From positions 930,001-994,000 of the forward strand of contig OY723263.1 of NCBI GenBank assembly GCA_963210315.1: a stretch of 64,000 nucleotides of DNA, read 5' to 3'. Position 1 is the first letter of the stretch. Every line of letters starts with the position of its first letter. The DNA comes from Rhynchopus euleeides. Taxonomy: Eukaryota; Euglenozoa; Diplonemea; Diplonemida; Diplonemidae. The notes under the pieces were generated by a model that was not told the origin of the DNA, ran no database searches, and worked only from the letters and a program-made list of their open reading frames with translations. Both the position numbers and the translations under genes were made by a program. Of this stretch, positions 32,416-43,833 are shown one piece after another.

Positions 32416-34718
32416 GCTCAGCATCCTGAGCAGGTCACCAGGGCCTTCCTCCATGTCATCGTCTTCATCCATGTCGGGCACAATGAAGGAAGGGACGCTG
32501 TCAGGGTTTCCATCGACATGCCCCAAGGCCTGGTCGAGGTCGACCAGGTCCGACTTCAGATCCAGTTGCGTCGATCCCTGCGACAGCTGTGTGGCGGCGG
32601 GTTGTGACGGTGTAAGGGCGGTGGGCTGCGAGAGGCGGGGCCGCTTTGCCTGGCTTTTTCGGTCTCGCGGATTGCGATAGAGCCTGCCGACGCGCTGCTG
32701 ATAGGCGGCCACCGCATCTTCGCTGACCTTGGACGCAACAATCACGACACCATCGTCTTCCTCCGACGCGTCCTCCTCCAAGGCCTTTGCCAGGAGGTCA
32801 TGCGTGGGCTCAGCAGCAGGCTCGCGTGGCCCGGTTGCGGCAGGTGCAGCGGGGTCGGCATCCGGCTGTGATGCAGGGGGTACTGCGGGAGGTTCCCCGT
32901 CCTTGACCTCCTCCTGCTCCTGAGAAGCCGCTTCTGGCACGCGGTGTTCCGGCGATGGCTCCCTGTCCTCAGCGGCCTCATTGGCATCCTCTTTCTCAGC
33001 ATCGCCCTTCTCGGTCTTTTCAGCGTTGGTCTTACCAGGGCCTTCCTCGGCATCGTCACGGCGACGTTTCTTGACTCCTTCGGCCTGCGGATGCTTCTGG
33101 TTGTCTATCCGTTGCACCAGGTGCTTCAGCTTCATTGCAAATCTCGATTCCATCTCGCGCAGGAGGCCCACTGTGAGGGCCTGGCAGGGAGATCTGCGGA
33201 GCTTCTCCAGCTTCTCCGCAAACTTAATCGCCTTGGCGCGGTCGGTCAGCCTGTGTAAGGTGTGGCGGTGGATGTGCACCCATAGTTGTTTATTGCCATA
33301 ATTCCTTTGGCGACAACCAACTGCCTGACGCCAAAGCCAAGACAGCAAGGAAATCGCTGCACCCACGTCGTCATTTTCTTTGAAAAACTACGAAACCCCG
33401 GATTCCACACGCAGATGCAATGCGGAGTGAAAATGAAGACACGCCACCACCATACTTAGGAATCACGCTGAAGTCGAAATTCTTGAGGTACCGATGCTCC
33501 TGGAGGCGCCCGACGGCAGCGATCTTGCGGGTCATCAGCTTCTTCTCCGCCTCCTCCTTTTCCTTCAGCTTCTTCGCCTCTGCATCCAACCTGCGCTGCT
33601 CAGCATGCTCCTTCGGGGTTTTCTTCGGGCTCCCCGGTGCACGCGGCGCACCAGGCGCACCAGTCGCCCTCGCCGCCCTCTTCGGCGCAGGCTTCGCTGC
33701 TTGTGCTGCCTTGTACTCTTCGGTCTCTTTGTAGACAGCCATCTCCGCGTCATACTGCTCCCTGGAGATGGTGTGTGTGTTGGGGACTCCAGCAGCGAAT
33801 CGCAACACAACCTCTGTCCCACCCGTGTTGCAGGCCATGCATACTTTTCGACATTCGCCTTACTTGTGTACTTCTCCTTCTCGGACTCGGAAAGTTCACG
33901 CCACAGCCTACCGAGCTCGGTCGTGACTTCCTTGCCCTTAAACTGGCCACTTGCTTTGACCTGTGGGAGGATGGGGTGGGCAAAGAAATGGCGACGGCAC
34001 GCACGGTGTGGTGAAACCCTCAACAGGCATACCTCTGCCCTCTTGTCAGCCATGAAGAGGAAGTACGCTGTCAGGCCCTTCTTCGGTCGGTTCGGCATGA
34101 GGTCTTCAGTGTCACCCTTCTTGGCCCGCTTCGTTTTGGCCTCAGCCTCTTCCGCGTGGTCGTCTTCCTCGTCTTCTTCCTCTTCCGCTCGTTTCCGCTT
34201 CTTCTCCTTCTTCTCCTTCTTATCTTTCTTGTCCTTTTTGTCCTTCTTGTCTTTTTTATCCTTCTTCTCCTTCTTCGACTTCTTACCAGAGAGGACGGCT
34301 GTGCGGGGTGTGTGGGTCGCGGAAGACAAAAGTTATCCAGAAGAACAATACACTCGCAATTTCAGAACGATTCGGACCCGTTTTGCCCACTGACTTTTCG
34401 ATTCTCCCCCACTTCTTATATGAATACTCACTACCTTGGCAACGTGCGACAGAACACAACCATTCCGAACCACTCTTGATGCCGTCTCACTTCGAAATAT
34501 ACCGACCGTCCAAACAAACAACTTCCACAGCATCCCACAACGAGACACCAAGGCATACCTTCATCGCCGTCGGGGGACTGGGGCAGGGAGGGCGGCTCCA
34601 CTGGCGAGCCTACGGGGGACGCAGCGGGGGAGGCTGCTGCTGGGGACGGCGCCCCGTCTGCATTCTGTTCAGCTTCCGGGAGCGCCGGGGGCGGGGCATC
34701 GCCCCCCTCGTCCCCCAT
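32416..34718 (-). CDS. HMG-box chromatin protein with lysine-rich and acidic regions, five exons (561 aa)
   Basis: Exons: 34559-34718, 34033-34298, 33845-33960, 33456-33761, 32413-33250, with the stop in the last three bases. Introns of 260, 72, 83 and 205 nt start GTATGC, GTATGC, GTATGC and GTATGG, and every junction keeps frame. Exon 1 is acidic and Pro/Ala-rich (MGDEGGDAPPPALPEAEQN). Next comes a KKEKKDKKDKKD block and one HMG box split over three exons: PNRPKKGLTAYFLFMADKRA, VKASGQFKGKEVTTELGRLW, SESEKEKYTSKANVEKEQYD. The C-terminal part has a helical AKAIKFAEKLEKLRRSPC region, then Glu/Lys/Pro-rich, low-complexity sequence and an acidic end (DMDEDDDMEEGPGD). It probably bends or binds DNA in chromatin or the nucleolus. 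Without the splices the box would be broken, which supports the model. Confidence 0.75.
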
Positions 34719-35696
34719 GCTGAGTCTGGCGGGCTGTCGCCTGCTGGACAGGGGCAGGGTGTGTGGGGGGCAACGCATGCGTGGCAGCAAAAGGCGACAC
34801 TGCCCATCCGCTCTGTGGGGCAAGCTCCGATGATGGGCGGAGGGGGCGGGGTTGCAGCCACGATACGCTGTGGTATGAGACACGGCATCTTCACAACACA
34901 CACACTGACACTCACACACTGCGCAGACACGCCGACCGCACTCAGCCCCCCCCCCCCACCCGACCCCATCCCTTTGCACAAAGAACACACGCGTCTGCCT
35001 TGCAGTGGTGCTGCAACCATATCACTCGCATGCCCTCGGGGTCCTGTCCAGGCTGCCAGGGTCTGAGGACTGTCGAACCGGGCAAATCTGTGATTCATCT
35101 CCCTCCATCCCCCCACAGCGCCACACACTGTACACCACCCTACCCCCCCGGCTCTCCTCACCCTCACACGTGAATCTTATTTGTAGGGGAGTGCAGAGCA
35201 CACCGAACACCTTGAGCTTGGTGCGATCTCCACTGTACACAACACACAGGCACCGCTGCCGGCCCGCACCCACAGAGATCCTTGTGTGAGTAGAACTGGT
35301 GCAGGGGAGGGGAGGGGCATGTGCCTTGCTGCAGCAGTGTGGGACGCACGTCGGTGCAAGACACTCTGGATGCGATAGGGCACTGCCGCAGAACAGATAG
35401 ATTTACACACCGGCGGAGGGGTGTGGGACAGTGTTTAAGATACTGTTATGAAAAACGGGGCTTAGCCCCGGTTTTTGAGATTTTGCCCCGAAAAACCGGG
35501 GGTGCCTCTTTTTTTTTTTCCACCGGGATTTTTCTGAGATTCTGTCCGGGTACTATTCCAGGGTACTTTTTGGCCAGAGGAGGCCGGGGCCAAGAGCACA
35601 GTGCCCTGCCCCAGGGTTAGCTCGATGAACCTGTTGAGCACAAGGTGCACGTTGACTACATGCGGCGTGCGACTATGGAGCAGAATCAGCTGTTCG

Positions 35697-35930
35697 CTAC
35701 CGTGGCCTCCGGCGGCTGGGGGGCTCCGCCCCCCAGACCCCCCTGTGCCGTCTGCCTGTCTTATATCCAACACCCTTTGGGGTCAATTGGGGATGGAATA
35801 CAGCCCACCCCGGGAGGATGCAGGCAGCTCACAGAATTGTACGGTTACAAGGAACAGATGCTCACTACCGTGGCCTCCGGCGGCTGGGGGGTACCGCCCC
35901 CCAGACCCCCCATGTGGCCTGTGCCTGTCC
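35697..35930. repeat. Two GC-cluster repeats, 168 bp apart
   Basis: The sequence CTACCGTGGCCTCCGGCGGC, continuing with a G-run, CTCC or TACC, and a C-run, occurs at 35697-35760 and 35865-35930. Each copy contains a small hairpin (GGGGGG..CCCCCC). Confidence 0.55.
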
Positions 35931-37719
35931 AGAACCAAGTCTGCAAGGGCAACCTGCGGTGCTTTCAACACCACCGCGCTCTCCCGAACGCTTTCTCATC
36001 GACTGGCTCCTTCGCGTTGGCGCCAAGAAGGAGCGCGCTCCTCTCGGACCTGGCAGCGGCCCCCGCAGAGGAGCCACCCTGCCCATCCCAGTTGAGTGGC
36101 GTGGGGTGGGGTGGGGTTGTGGGAAGGGAAAGCCCTTCCATTTGGAAATGGCTGAAATTTTACCCCCGATTACCCCCGGTTTTCGGCGCGCAGCCCGGAA
36201 CCCTATCTTTTACCCTGGTGTGGGACTCAGGCAAGACAATTTTTTTTGGCAAGAAGATATCATTCGGAGAGAGAGAGAGAGACAGAAGAGCAGATCACTT
36301 GGTTTGGATGTGGTCGGTGCGTGAGGGAACAACGCTTCGCTGTTGCGTACAAGAGAGAAGAGATAGAGAGAGAGAGATCTACTTCGAGATGGCCCTGAGC
36401 CTCAAGCGGTCCAGCAACGACGTGGTGCACCTGGTGCACCGCGTTCCCCAGTCCGGGGTTTGTCCGTCTCAGAGATTTGCTGCCGTGTGAGTGGTGTTCG
36501 TTTGATTCGGTCATGCTCACAACCAACAGAGAGAAGAGTAGTGCACAAAACAGCGTCGGGTAGACGCGACTTGGAAGCAAGGGGGTCGTTGTTTTTTGCT
36601 GGCCCGTTTCACCAGCGCCTCGAGCCAGGGTGGGAACCCCCAGCGGTGGGTTGCCACGTGCATTGCCTTGCAGCCGAAAAAAACATATCTGTGGTTTGAG
36701 ATGGTACCCCAGCGCACGCCCCCTCTTCCCTCTCCCCTGCTGCAGTGTTTATATATTTTGAATCTCGTTCTCTCGGCGGGGTGTCGGAACGGAACTGCCA
36801 CATCACAACACACACACACACACCCCGCCACCCTCAGTGAAAAATATCGGGCTCTGTTGCTTTGTGCGCAAAAACAAAGCTGAGGCAAAACAAAAAATGT
36901 CCTTTTCTTGCCCAGTAGCACTGCCCTTCTCCCCCTCCATTGTCTGCTGTGATGCCACTGACACCGAGGAGCCACGATGGGGGTAACAAATGGAGGCAAT
37001 CCAAAAGGGTCAGTCGTGCGCTTCTTGTTGTGTTACTTTGCGGGTTCCGCTTCGCTTCACCGCTTGTAACTATATCATTACAAAAACGTATCACCTGCTG
37101 GCAAGGGATGCGCCTTAGGCAACTGCCGGGTCAGTTAGACGACAGCACGGGCGGCCACACCGAGGCCGAATACAACAGAAAGAAGGCATCGCCAACATTG
37201 CTTGGGGCGGGGGTGGGGTGGCAAGGGGCATGGGTTACGCAAAGGCTGACCAAGTCAGAGGGCTAGAGGCGCATGGGCCAACGAAGCCGAGCAGGGTTTT
37301 CAAAACACAACTCAAATGAGAGGGGGGGGGGGTCACGAACCAAATAGGGTTTGGGGGAATGGGACAGGCGCATGCATGCTCGATCCACAACCTCGATGCA
37401 GCTGGGCAACTGTTTGGGCACATCCAGGCGTCACACTGTGAGTGTGCCGTACGTCAAACACCTCCAGTGGATCCTCGTGGTTCTCCCCCCCCCCCCCACC
37501 CTTTTCCCACGGGACTGGGGATATGCCAATCTTCCGATGATTGCGTAACACCTGACACACACACACACACCTACCCCTTTCCCTTTTAGAAGTATACAAC
37601 GAGGAGGATGCACACCAAGTGCCTCGGTATGTCTGGACCCCTGCCTCACCCACCCAATGGTATCGAAGGATACCGAAACACACGGGAACCCCAGAACCCG
37701 AGCGGGTTCGCCTGTACTA

Positions 37720-37842
37720 TTGGGGCGCCTGAGACCCGTTCTATCAGAAGTTCATCAGAAGTTTAAAAACACTGTTTCAGGTGCAATAGTGCTCCTGAGA
37801 CCTTCTATCAGAAGTTTAACAGCGCTGTTTCAGGCGCCCCAA
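37720..37842. mobile_element. MITE-like 123 bp element
   Basis: Perfect or near-perfect terminal inverted repeats: TTGGGGCGCCTGAGAC at the left and GTTTCAGGCGCCCCAA at the right. The interior holds a repeated TTCTATCAGAAGTT motif. TA flanks both sides (..CTA|TTGG and CCAA|TTA), but a target-site duplication is not certain. Confidence 0.5.
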
Positions 37843-38347
37843 TTATGCTGATCCAATTTTGAACGAAGGCGCCACAGCGTCGTGGTTGCCCACCAGTGAA
37901 CCCGCAAGACCTTTGCTTTTTTTCAAGTGCAGAGAAAGCACGCACAGGGCAGACAATACTCCGTCTGAAGGAGAAGCAGCAACAAAGCATCACAGCGTGG
38001 GTGAGCCACGCAACCATCTGACTCTGTATTTGTGGCGATCATCTGTCTAGCGCCTGGGCATGTCACATGCATATCACAATTTTCAGTTGTATCCCCTGCA
38101 CCCCCCCCTGCGCGCCTTGAGAAAGGCAGCGCGAGCTGCAGTGAGGCGACGTGCCGCACGTAGCACCACAGGTCAGCAACACCCATGTCACTGGGACCTG
38201 AAGGCCGAGAGGGGGGGGAGGAGGGAGTCAGGGTGAGCAGGCAGGGCGTGCGGGGCTGCAGCGCCTCTGCGCTGCGCGTGGTTTCTTTGAATAGAAACTC
38301 CGGCAAAAAATCGGATGGCAGTTGTTGTCGCGTGTGATGAGAAGGGT

Positions 38348-41333
38348 TTACGTCGACGAGACAGAACTGTCCTGCAGCATGCACGCCTTCACCTGCGAGG
38401 GTGGTGGTGGAATGCAGTGGGCGGGCCAGAGAAATGTGTCACTTTGGTAGATAATGGGATCTGCAAATTTCACCGCCCCACTCGGCAACCAGACTTCAGT
38501 AGAAGAGGCAGGCCCCCCCCCCCCCCCCCAGCTCTGCTTTGCCAGAAGATACAACAGCCCCACACTTTGCCACCATCCCACCCCACCCCCCCCTTTCCCC
38601 CCACTGCAACATACCAGCTTGTCGAGCAGGAGCGATGTCTTCATCTGCCCCAGCGGCGACGTCGGCTCAGACCCCTCTGAGGTGGCAGCCGTGATGTCGG
38701 CAAGCTTCTGCTGCTGGGAATCGGTCTGCTCGAAGCCCAGGGACTCCATCAGGAAGCTCACTTCGGGAGGACGCATGCAAGAGGTCAGCACGACGAAGGT
38801 ATCATCCTCGAGGGTGGCGTTGGCAGGCTCCAGCGTCTTCACCTCCGTCAGGACAATACCAGGGTACTTCATGGCGAGCTCGGAGGTAGCTTCGTTGAAG
38901 TGCTCGCAGAGCTTCGAGTGGGTCATCATGCGCGGGTCATCCTTGTTCCCTCCCATCGCCCAGATGTGCAGCAGCCTCCCGTCCATGTCAGCAGACGCGA
39001 GGGCACGCAGCGAGCCGATGCCCAGCTCGGACCCCTCCCCACCGCCCCCTGCCATCCACCAGGCGTCCCTCCAGTTGTTCCCCACCTTCTTCGTCGGCGG
39101 GTCCCGCGTGACGCACGGCGCGTTGACCTGCAACCGCATCAGCATGTGCCCCACACGCGTGTGCAGCATGTGGATGAACTCCTTCGGAAGCGGCACCAGG
39201 TTGTAGCAGTAATGCGTCCCGGTGTTCCTCGCAAGCCTGCTGATGTGCAGGCTGAGGTTCTGCGGGCAGGCGCGGGGGAAGATGCTCGGCACGTAGTATT
39301 GGTCGCCCATCGGAGGGACGCTGTGCGTCACCGGGTACGGCCCCTCCTCCACGGTCCAGGTGTTCTGTGCAGGTGAGGGTGAGGGTGTGGTGGAGGAGTG
39401 GCAAGGAGGGGTGCTGTATGCTTGCATGTGGTTTTGCCGGAATTCTTGCAAATGGGGGACGGGGGGGGGTGGGGGGTGTGCGAAAAGCCCAGTGAAGGAG
39501 TGGTGGTGATGGTGTGATGGTGGTGGTGATGCAGGCCCCTCAACATCTCTGTGGAGCCATACCTTGTAGATGAGGTCGAGGTGCCGGAGCATCGTGAAGC
39601 ACATCTCGATGTTCTGGGCAGACGGCTCGCGCTTCAGTTTCAGCAGCACCTTTGAGAACAGCACCTTTGCAAGGGATACACTGTGCGGGGGGTGGGGTGG
39701 TGTGTAGTCAGATTCAGACAGAGACAGGGTCGGGAGGCAGGCAAGCTCAGCACCCACTCTGCACCCACTACACTCCCTCAGCACAACTGGCACACAAACC
39801 CAATAGCCGCCCCACCCCCAACAGAGGCAACCAAACATACGTGAGGACGCCCTCGAGAATGAGTTTCGACGGCTCGCAAGCATCGCAAGCGTCGATATCC
39901 AGGTCGCCCACCTCCATGGTGGCGCGCTCGTGGGCAGGGGCAGTAGAGGTGTGGGCGTATGTGAAGACAGAGGAGACCATCTCTGAAAGCCACAGGGGGT
40001 GGAGGAACACGCAGTCCTGCCGCCCCAGCTTCATGGCGCTCTTGTCGAAGAGGTACAGCACGCCCCAGTCATGCAGCATGGTGGTGATTTTGTGCAGCAG
40101 CTCCTTCGGGACGCCCAGCTGTTTGCAGAGTGTGTTGTAGGCCTTCATCGGCAGCAGCACGGTCTCCATATCTTGCCGCATTGCCTCGAGGGTGGCGATC
40201 AGCGACACGACGTAGCGCGGGACACACCCGTTTGAGAAAAGCGTTCCTGTCTTGGAGTGCTTGTGGCAGAGCTCAGAGATCCACTGGAACAGCTCCTTGA
40301 TCTTCGTGGGCCCGCCAAGGTTCTCAGGGATCACGCTCCGGTCGCGGCACGACACGCAGAAGGAGCCGCCGATGCTGATGTTCCGCACCTCTTTGGAGGG
40401 CTTCAGGGTCTCGACGTAGTCTGAAACCAGCTTGCACACCTTGTTGAGGATCAGCACAACCGTCTTCCGCGTGGGGTCGCGCAGCTGGTCCTTGTGTGTC
40501 CCGATAATGATAATCGGTGCCCCGGGGCACTTCGCCTGCACGACGTCAGCCCACTGCTTCAACCGCACCTCCTCCTCTTCGGAGATGCCGTAGTCATCGA
40601 AGGTCTGCTCCACATTGCTCATGTTCCACACAAACAGGAACAGAGTCCGGTTGGTGAGGAACAGCGAGTGCGAGTGGTACACCTCCTGCCCCGCGAAGTC
40701 GTTGACATCGATTTCGATGACGCTGTCACCCGACACCTTCACGCGGTGGCGCTGCGTGTCGATACCCGTCGTGGTGCCCACCTCCGGCAGGTTCTTGAAG
40801 AACAGCGGGTTCGAAGCGAAGCATTTCCGCAGCGACGTCTTCCCCGCCTCCCCCGCACCGACAAGCGTCAGGCGGCACCGGCGGATCGCAACGGTGTCAG
40901 GCCGCTTTGTGGTGTTCGGGTTGTTGTACAGCTTGATCTCCTCTGTTGCCGTGAGATACTTCTGCAGCACCGACACGCTCGGCTCCAGCACAGGCTCAAT
41001 CTTGTCCTTCGATGCAGAAGGATTCGACGCCGCCGTACTCGAGGAGCTGAGAAACCCAACGGGGCTGAGGGTCGAGGCGCGGGCACGCGACTCCTCCTCC
41101 GGGGAGAGACGGTTCACCTGCTCAGCAAAGTCGGCAAGGCCTGGCCCTTTGCTGGGGTCGTTTTCCCGCACAGGCTTGCGTGTCCGCCAGCTATCACCTT
41201 GCGCAGCCGCAGCAGGGTCGCGGTGTCGCCTCTTCCCTGTTGGAGACAACGACGTCACACGGTCACGCCCAGCACCACCAGCCGTGTTACTCCTCGCCAG
41301 ATTCAGCGACCCATCGCCATCGGTGAACTCCAT
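38348..41333 (-). CDS. Roc-COR GTPase (ROCO family, no LRR or kinase), four exons (801 aa)
   Basis: Exons: 39841-41333, 39563-39680, 38615-39364, 38348-38392; introns of 160, 198 and 222 nt (GTATGT, GTATGG, GTATGT), all frame-exact. Residues 1-150 are Ser/Arg/Pro-rich with no known domain. The Roc GTPase follows: P-loop GAGEAGKTS 159-167, switch region GIDTQ, G3 DFAGQ 212-216, and G4 THKD 279-282. After it comes COR: TGTLFSNGCVPRYVVSLIAT, HDWGVLYLF, FLHPLWLSEMVSSVF, then in exon 3 THYCYNLVPLPKEFIHMLHT. The protein ends about 15 residues after the last splice (VKACMLQDSSVSST). ROCO proteins act as dimerisation-controlled GTPases. Here neither the usual leucine-rich repeats nor a kinase is present, so output must come from partner binding. 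The start at 41333 is the first Met after a CCGTGCAG acceptor-like site. Confidence 0.85.
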
Positions 41334-43833
41334 GACAAAGGCCTGCACGGCCCTCCCCCCCTGCAACGCGTGTGTGTGGTGGATACCCCCCCCCCCTCGA
41401 CACGGCACAACGCCACGCCCAGACGACAAGAGGAAGAGGCGAGGGTAGAGGGTGGGGATGGGGGTGGGGGGTCGACACAGCGCGCAGAACCTATTTTTTC
41501 TCTTCTCTGATGGTTTCGGTCCTTCGCCCCGACGTTCGGATGATGCTGGGCCACACATAAGCGCCCTCAGGCCGGACACCCATGCACACACCCACCCCCC
41601 CACACACACAACACACCATGATTTGTAGAAATTAAAGGCGGGTAACTGGGAGAGCGGAGAGGGACCCCTACAATCTACGCGAGGGGGGGCACACGCTGGG
41701 CACACATGTTACCGACAGCCAAAAGATCTGATGCAAAAAAAGGGGGGGGAACGATCAGTCTCACGTGGCGCTGGCAGGTGCGTCGTTCCTCTGCCTGAGG
41801 GGGTGCTCTGCCTTCATCGTGGAGGGGCAGGGATGAGCGCGGACAGCTTCATCACGAAAGACAGCTGTGACCGACGCGCGACCCTTGGTGGTCTTCCATC
41901 TGGTGGGACGGGGTGGGGGGAGGGCAGATTCGGGTTTGCAACCCTCGCTTCTGATGAGCACTCCATAAAACCCCCTTTGTGACTAAGGCCTGACTATCTT
42001 TGAGCACCGCCCTTCTGTTGTGTGCACATTGCCGTGCGGCGGGGAAAACGAAGGCAACAGAGGGAAGAGGTAAAGGTTCGGTGATCAAGGCAGGGAGGCG
42101 GTTTGCGTCTGCATGCGTGTGTTGTCATGGGGATGGGGGAAACACATGCTGCATGTTGGCAGCGACGCAGATGGCAATCCACCTTGTGGTTCTGGCCCTA
42201 ATCTGGGGGGGCCCTCGCTACCAAGTGTGACTGAGTGAGAAAAAGTGAGAAATCAGCCATGTTTGGCTGAATACTGACGACTCGTGACTCACAGTGACTC
42301 GTAGCGAGGGCCCCCTGGGGGTAATTTTTTTTAACCTTTTGCAGCACCCAAAAGTGCTCCTGCCAGCTGCCGTAGAGTGAGGATCGTCCGGAACAGCTAT
42401 TGTTAAACAAACCGAAAACGGATGATGCACACACAGACCACTGATTACTCTTGCAGAGGGAATGCATGAAGAACACTGGTGGTTACAACACATTCCGCAT
42501 GCACTCTCGGTCCCCCTGACTTGCAAAACACAGAGTATCCACCGGGCGCCACTGTGGTTCAAACTGTGCCACACACGCTGCAACCACGCAGTCTTCTGAG
42601 AGGCTCACCCGATGATGTTGCATTTGGTGAGATCTGCCCTCGCTGCGTATCTAACACAAAACCACACCCGGAGGGGGGGTCAGCTTAGTAGGGTGTGAAG
42701 CCACCCAAACCAGCAACACTGGATGTGGAGGGTGTCGAGAGTGATGTTGTTCTGCCAGCGTGTTGTCCGGGAGGGAGGGGAAGGGAATTCCGAACGTGAT
42801 GTATTTGTCGAACTGTCGGGGGGGGGATGGGGCCTCGATTGCCGACAGTTGATCCCACAACAACAAGAGGCATCATGGCGCTTGAGGAATAGCGACTATG
42901 CCAGCAGGGCTTGGGTCAAGATTGTGCGATCATTCGGGTTCCACACCAACCAAATGTACAGCGCACGATACAAACGCGTTTAGAAGCGGGATAACCCTTC
43001 TCAGATTTAGTCACCGTCATGTGACAGTGCACAACAGTGAGGAGAGAGAAGAAAATCAAGAAACAGAATTTTGAAGTACAAACTAGACACGGAGTTGGGG
43101 TAGAGGGAGGCAAGAGGATGTGCGTGCCGTGGGGTGGGCGGGCTGATGTGGGTTGCATTCAGAAGCCACAGGATATTTTTTTTGGCAGAGTCGAGGCGCT
43201 GTTTTCTTATCAGTTCCCCGACTCAGGAGCCTTACAAATGTGTGGTGCCGCACAGCTTCTTGGTTCGGCAAGCCCTCAACGAACTCCATCAAACTTGCCG
43301 TCGAAAATGTGTCCAAGCCGAACTAAACCCATCTAAAGGATACAGAGCAAACAGAGACGCAACCAGAAAAAGGGGGTCTTCGTTCAGAAGGGCAGATGAC
43401 CTTTCTGTGCGGTGCTGAGAACCCGGAGCTCTCGAGCTCAGCCGGCACTGGCGCCTTCCTCGGGAGGGGGTGTGGTGTGTGGGGGTGTTGCGAGGGTTGT
43501 GCGGATATTTGCGAGCGTGTTGCAGAACAGCGGACATCACATGGGTTCGTTCCAATCGTACACTCGTACAAATATGGGATAGAGGCTGCGCCCAGGCAGG
43601 TTGAAGTCAAATCACAAACTCCCGCGTTCTCGGGGTGATACGGTTCAATCCGAACTTCCCAATTTTCAGCATAGAGGCTGCATGATATTGTAGCGCTCGA
43701 CGCACCCATCCTCCTCACGATCTGAGAGTCACACGACTAGCCGCCAACGCTTCTCGAGCTAGGTGAGGTGGCAGCATTCCTTGTCGGGAGTGGCCTGGCT
43801 GGGCAAGCCATGCCCGTCAAAAGATACTCAAGA
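41334..43833. other. 2.5 kb intergenic region
   Basis: No supported gene. It includes the small inverted-repeat element at 42205-42315, several G/C runs and the presumed 3'UTR of the TTL gene. Confidence 0.35.
42205..42315. mobile_element. MITE-like 111 bp element
   Basis: The ends are 15-16 bp inverted repeats, GGGGGGCCCTCGCTAC and GTAGCGAGGGCCCCC. The interior carries GAGTGAGAAA repeats and a hairpin (TCAGCCATG..TTGGCTGA). The source family is not evident. Confidence 0.5.

Larger units (their letters stand above)
34719..38347. other. 3.6 kb intergenic region with small repeats
   Basis: No supported gene. It contains a pair of GC-cluster repeats (35697-35930), a palindrome around 35457-35475 (GGGGCTTAGCCCC), GA-repeats near 36260-36380, and a small inverted-repeat element at 37720-37842. 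A plus-strand frame at 35645-36490 reads through the GC clusters; its end (MALSLKRSSNDVVHLVHRV at 36389-36450) has coding-like composition but no partner exon or known domain. Confidence 0.4.

Noticed and set aside
35645-36490. 281-codon plus-strand frame
   Set aside because: It reads through two copies of a GC-cluster repeat and GA-repeats, so most of it cannot be a conserved protein. Only the last ~30 codons look coding-like.
39681-39840. Readthrough of the Roc-COR frame past LILEGVLT
   Set aside because: A GTATGT donor and CACAG acceptor restore a frame-exact continuation into COR sequence, so the readthrough tail is intron.
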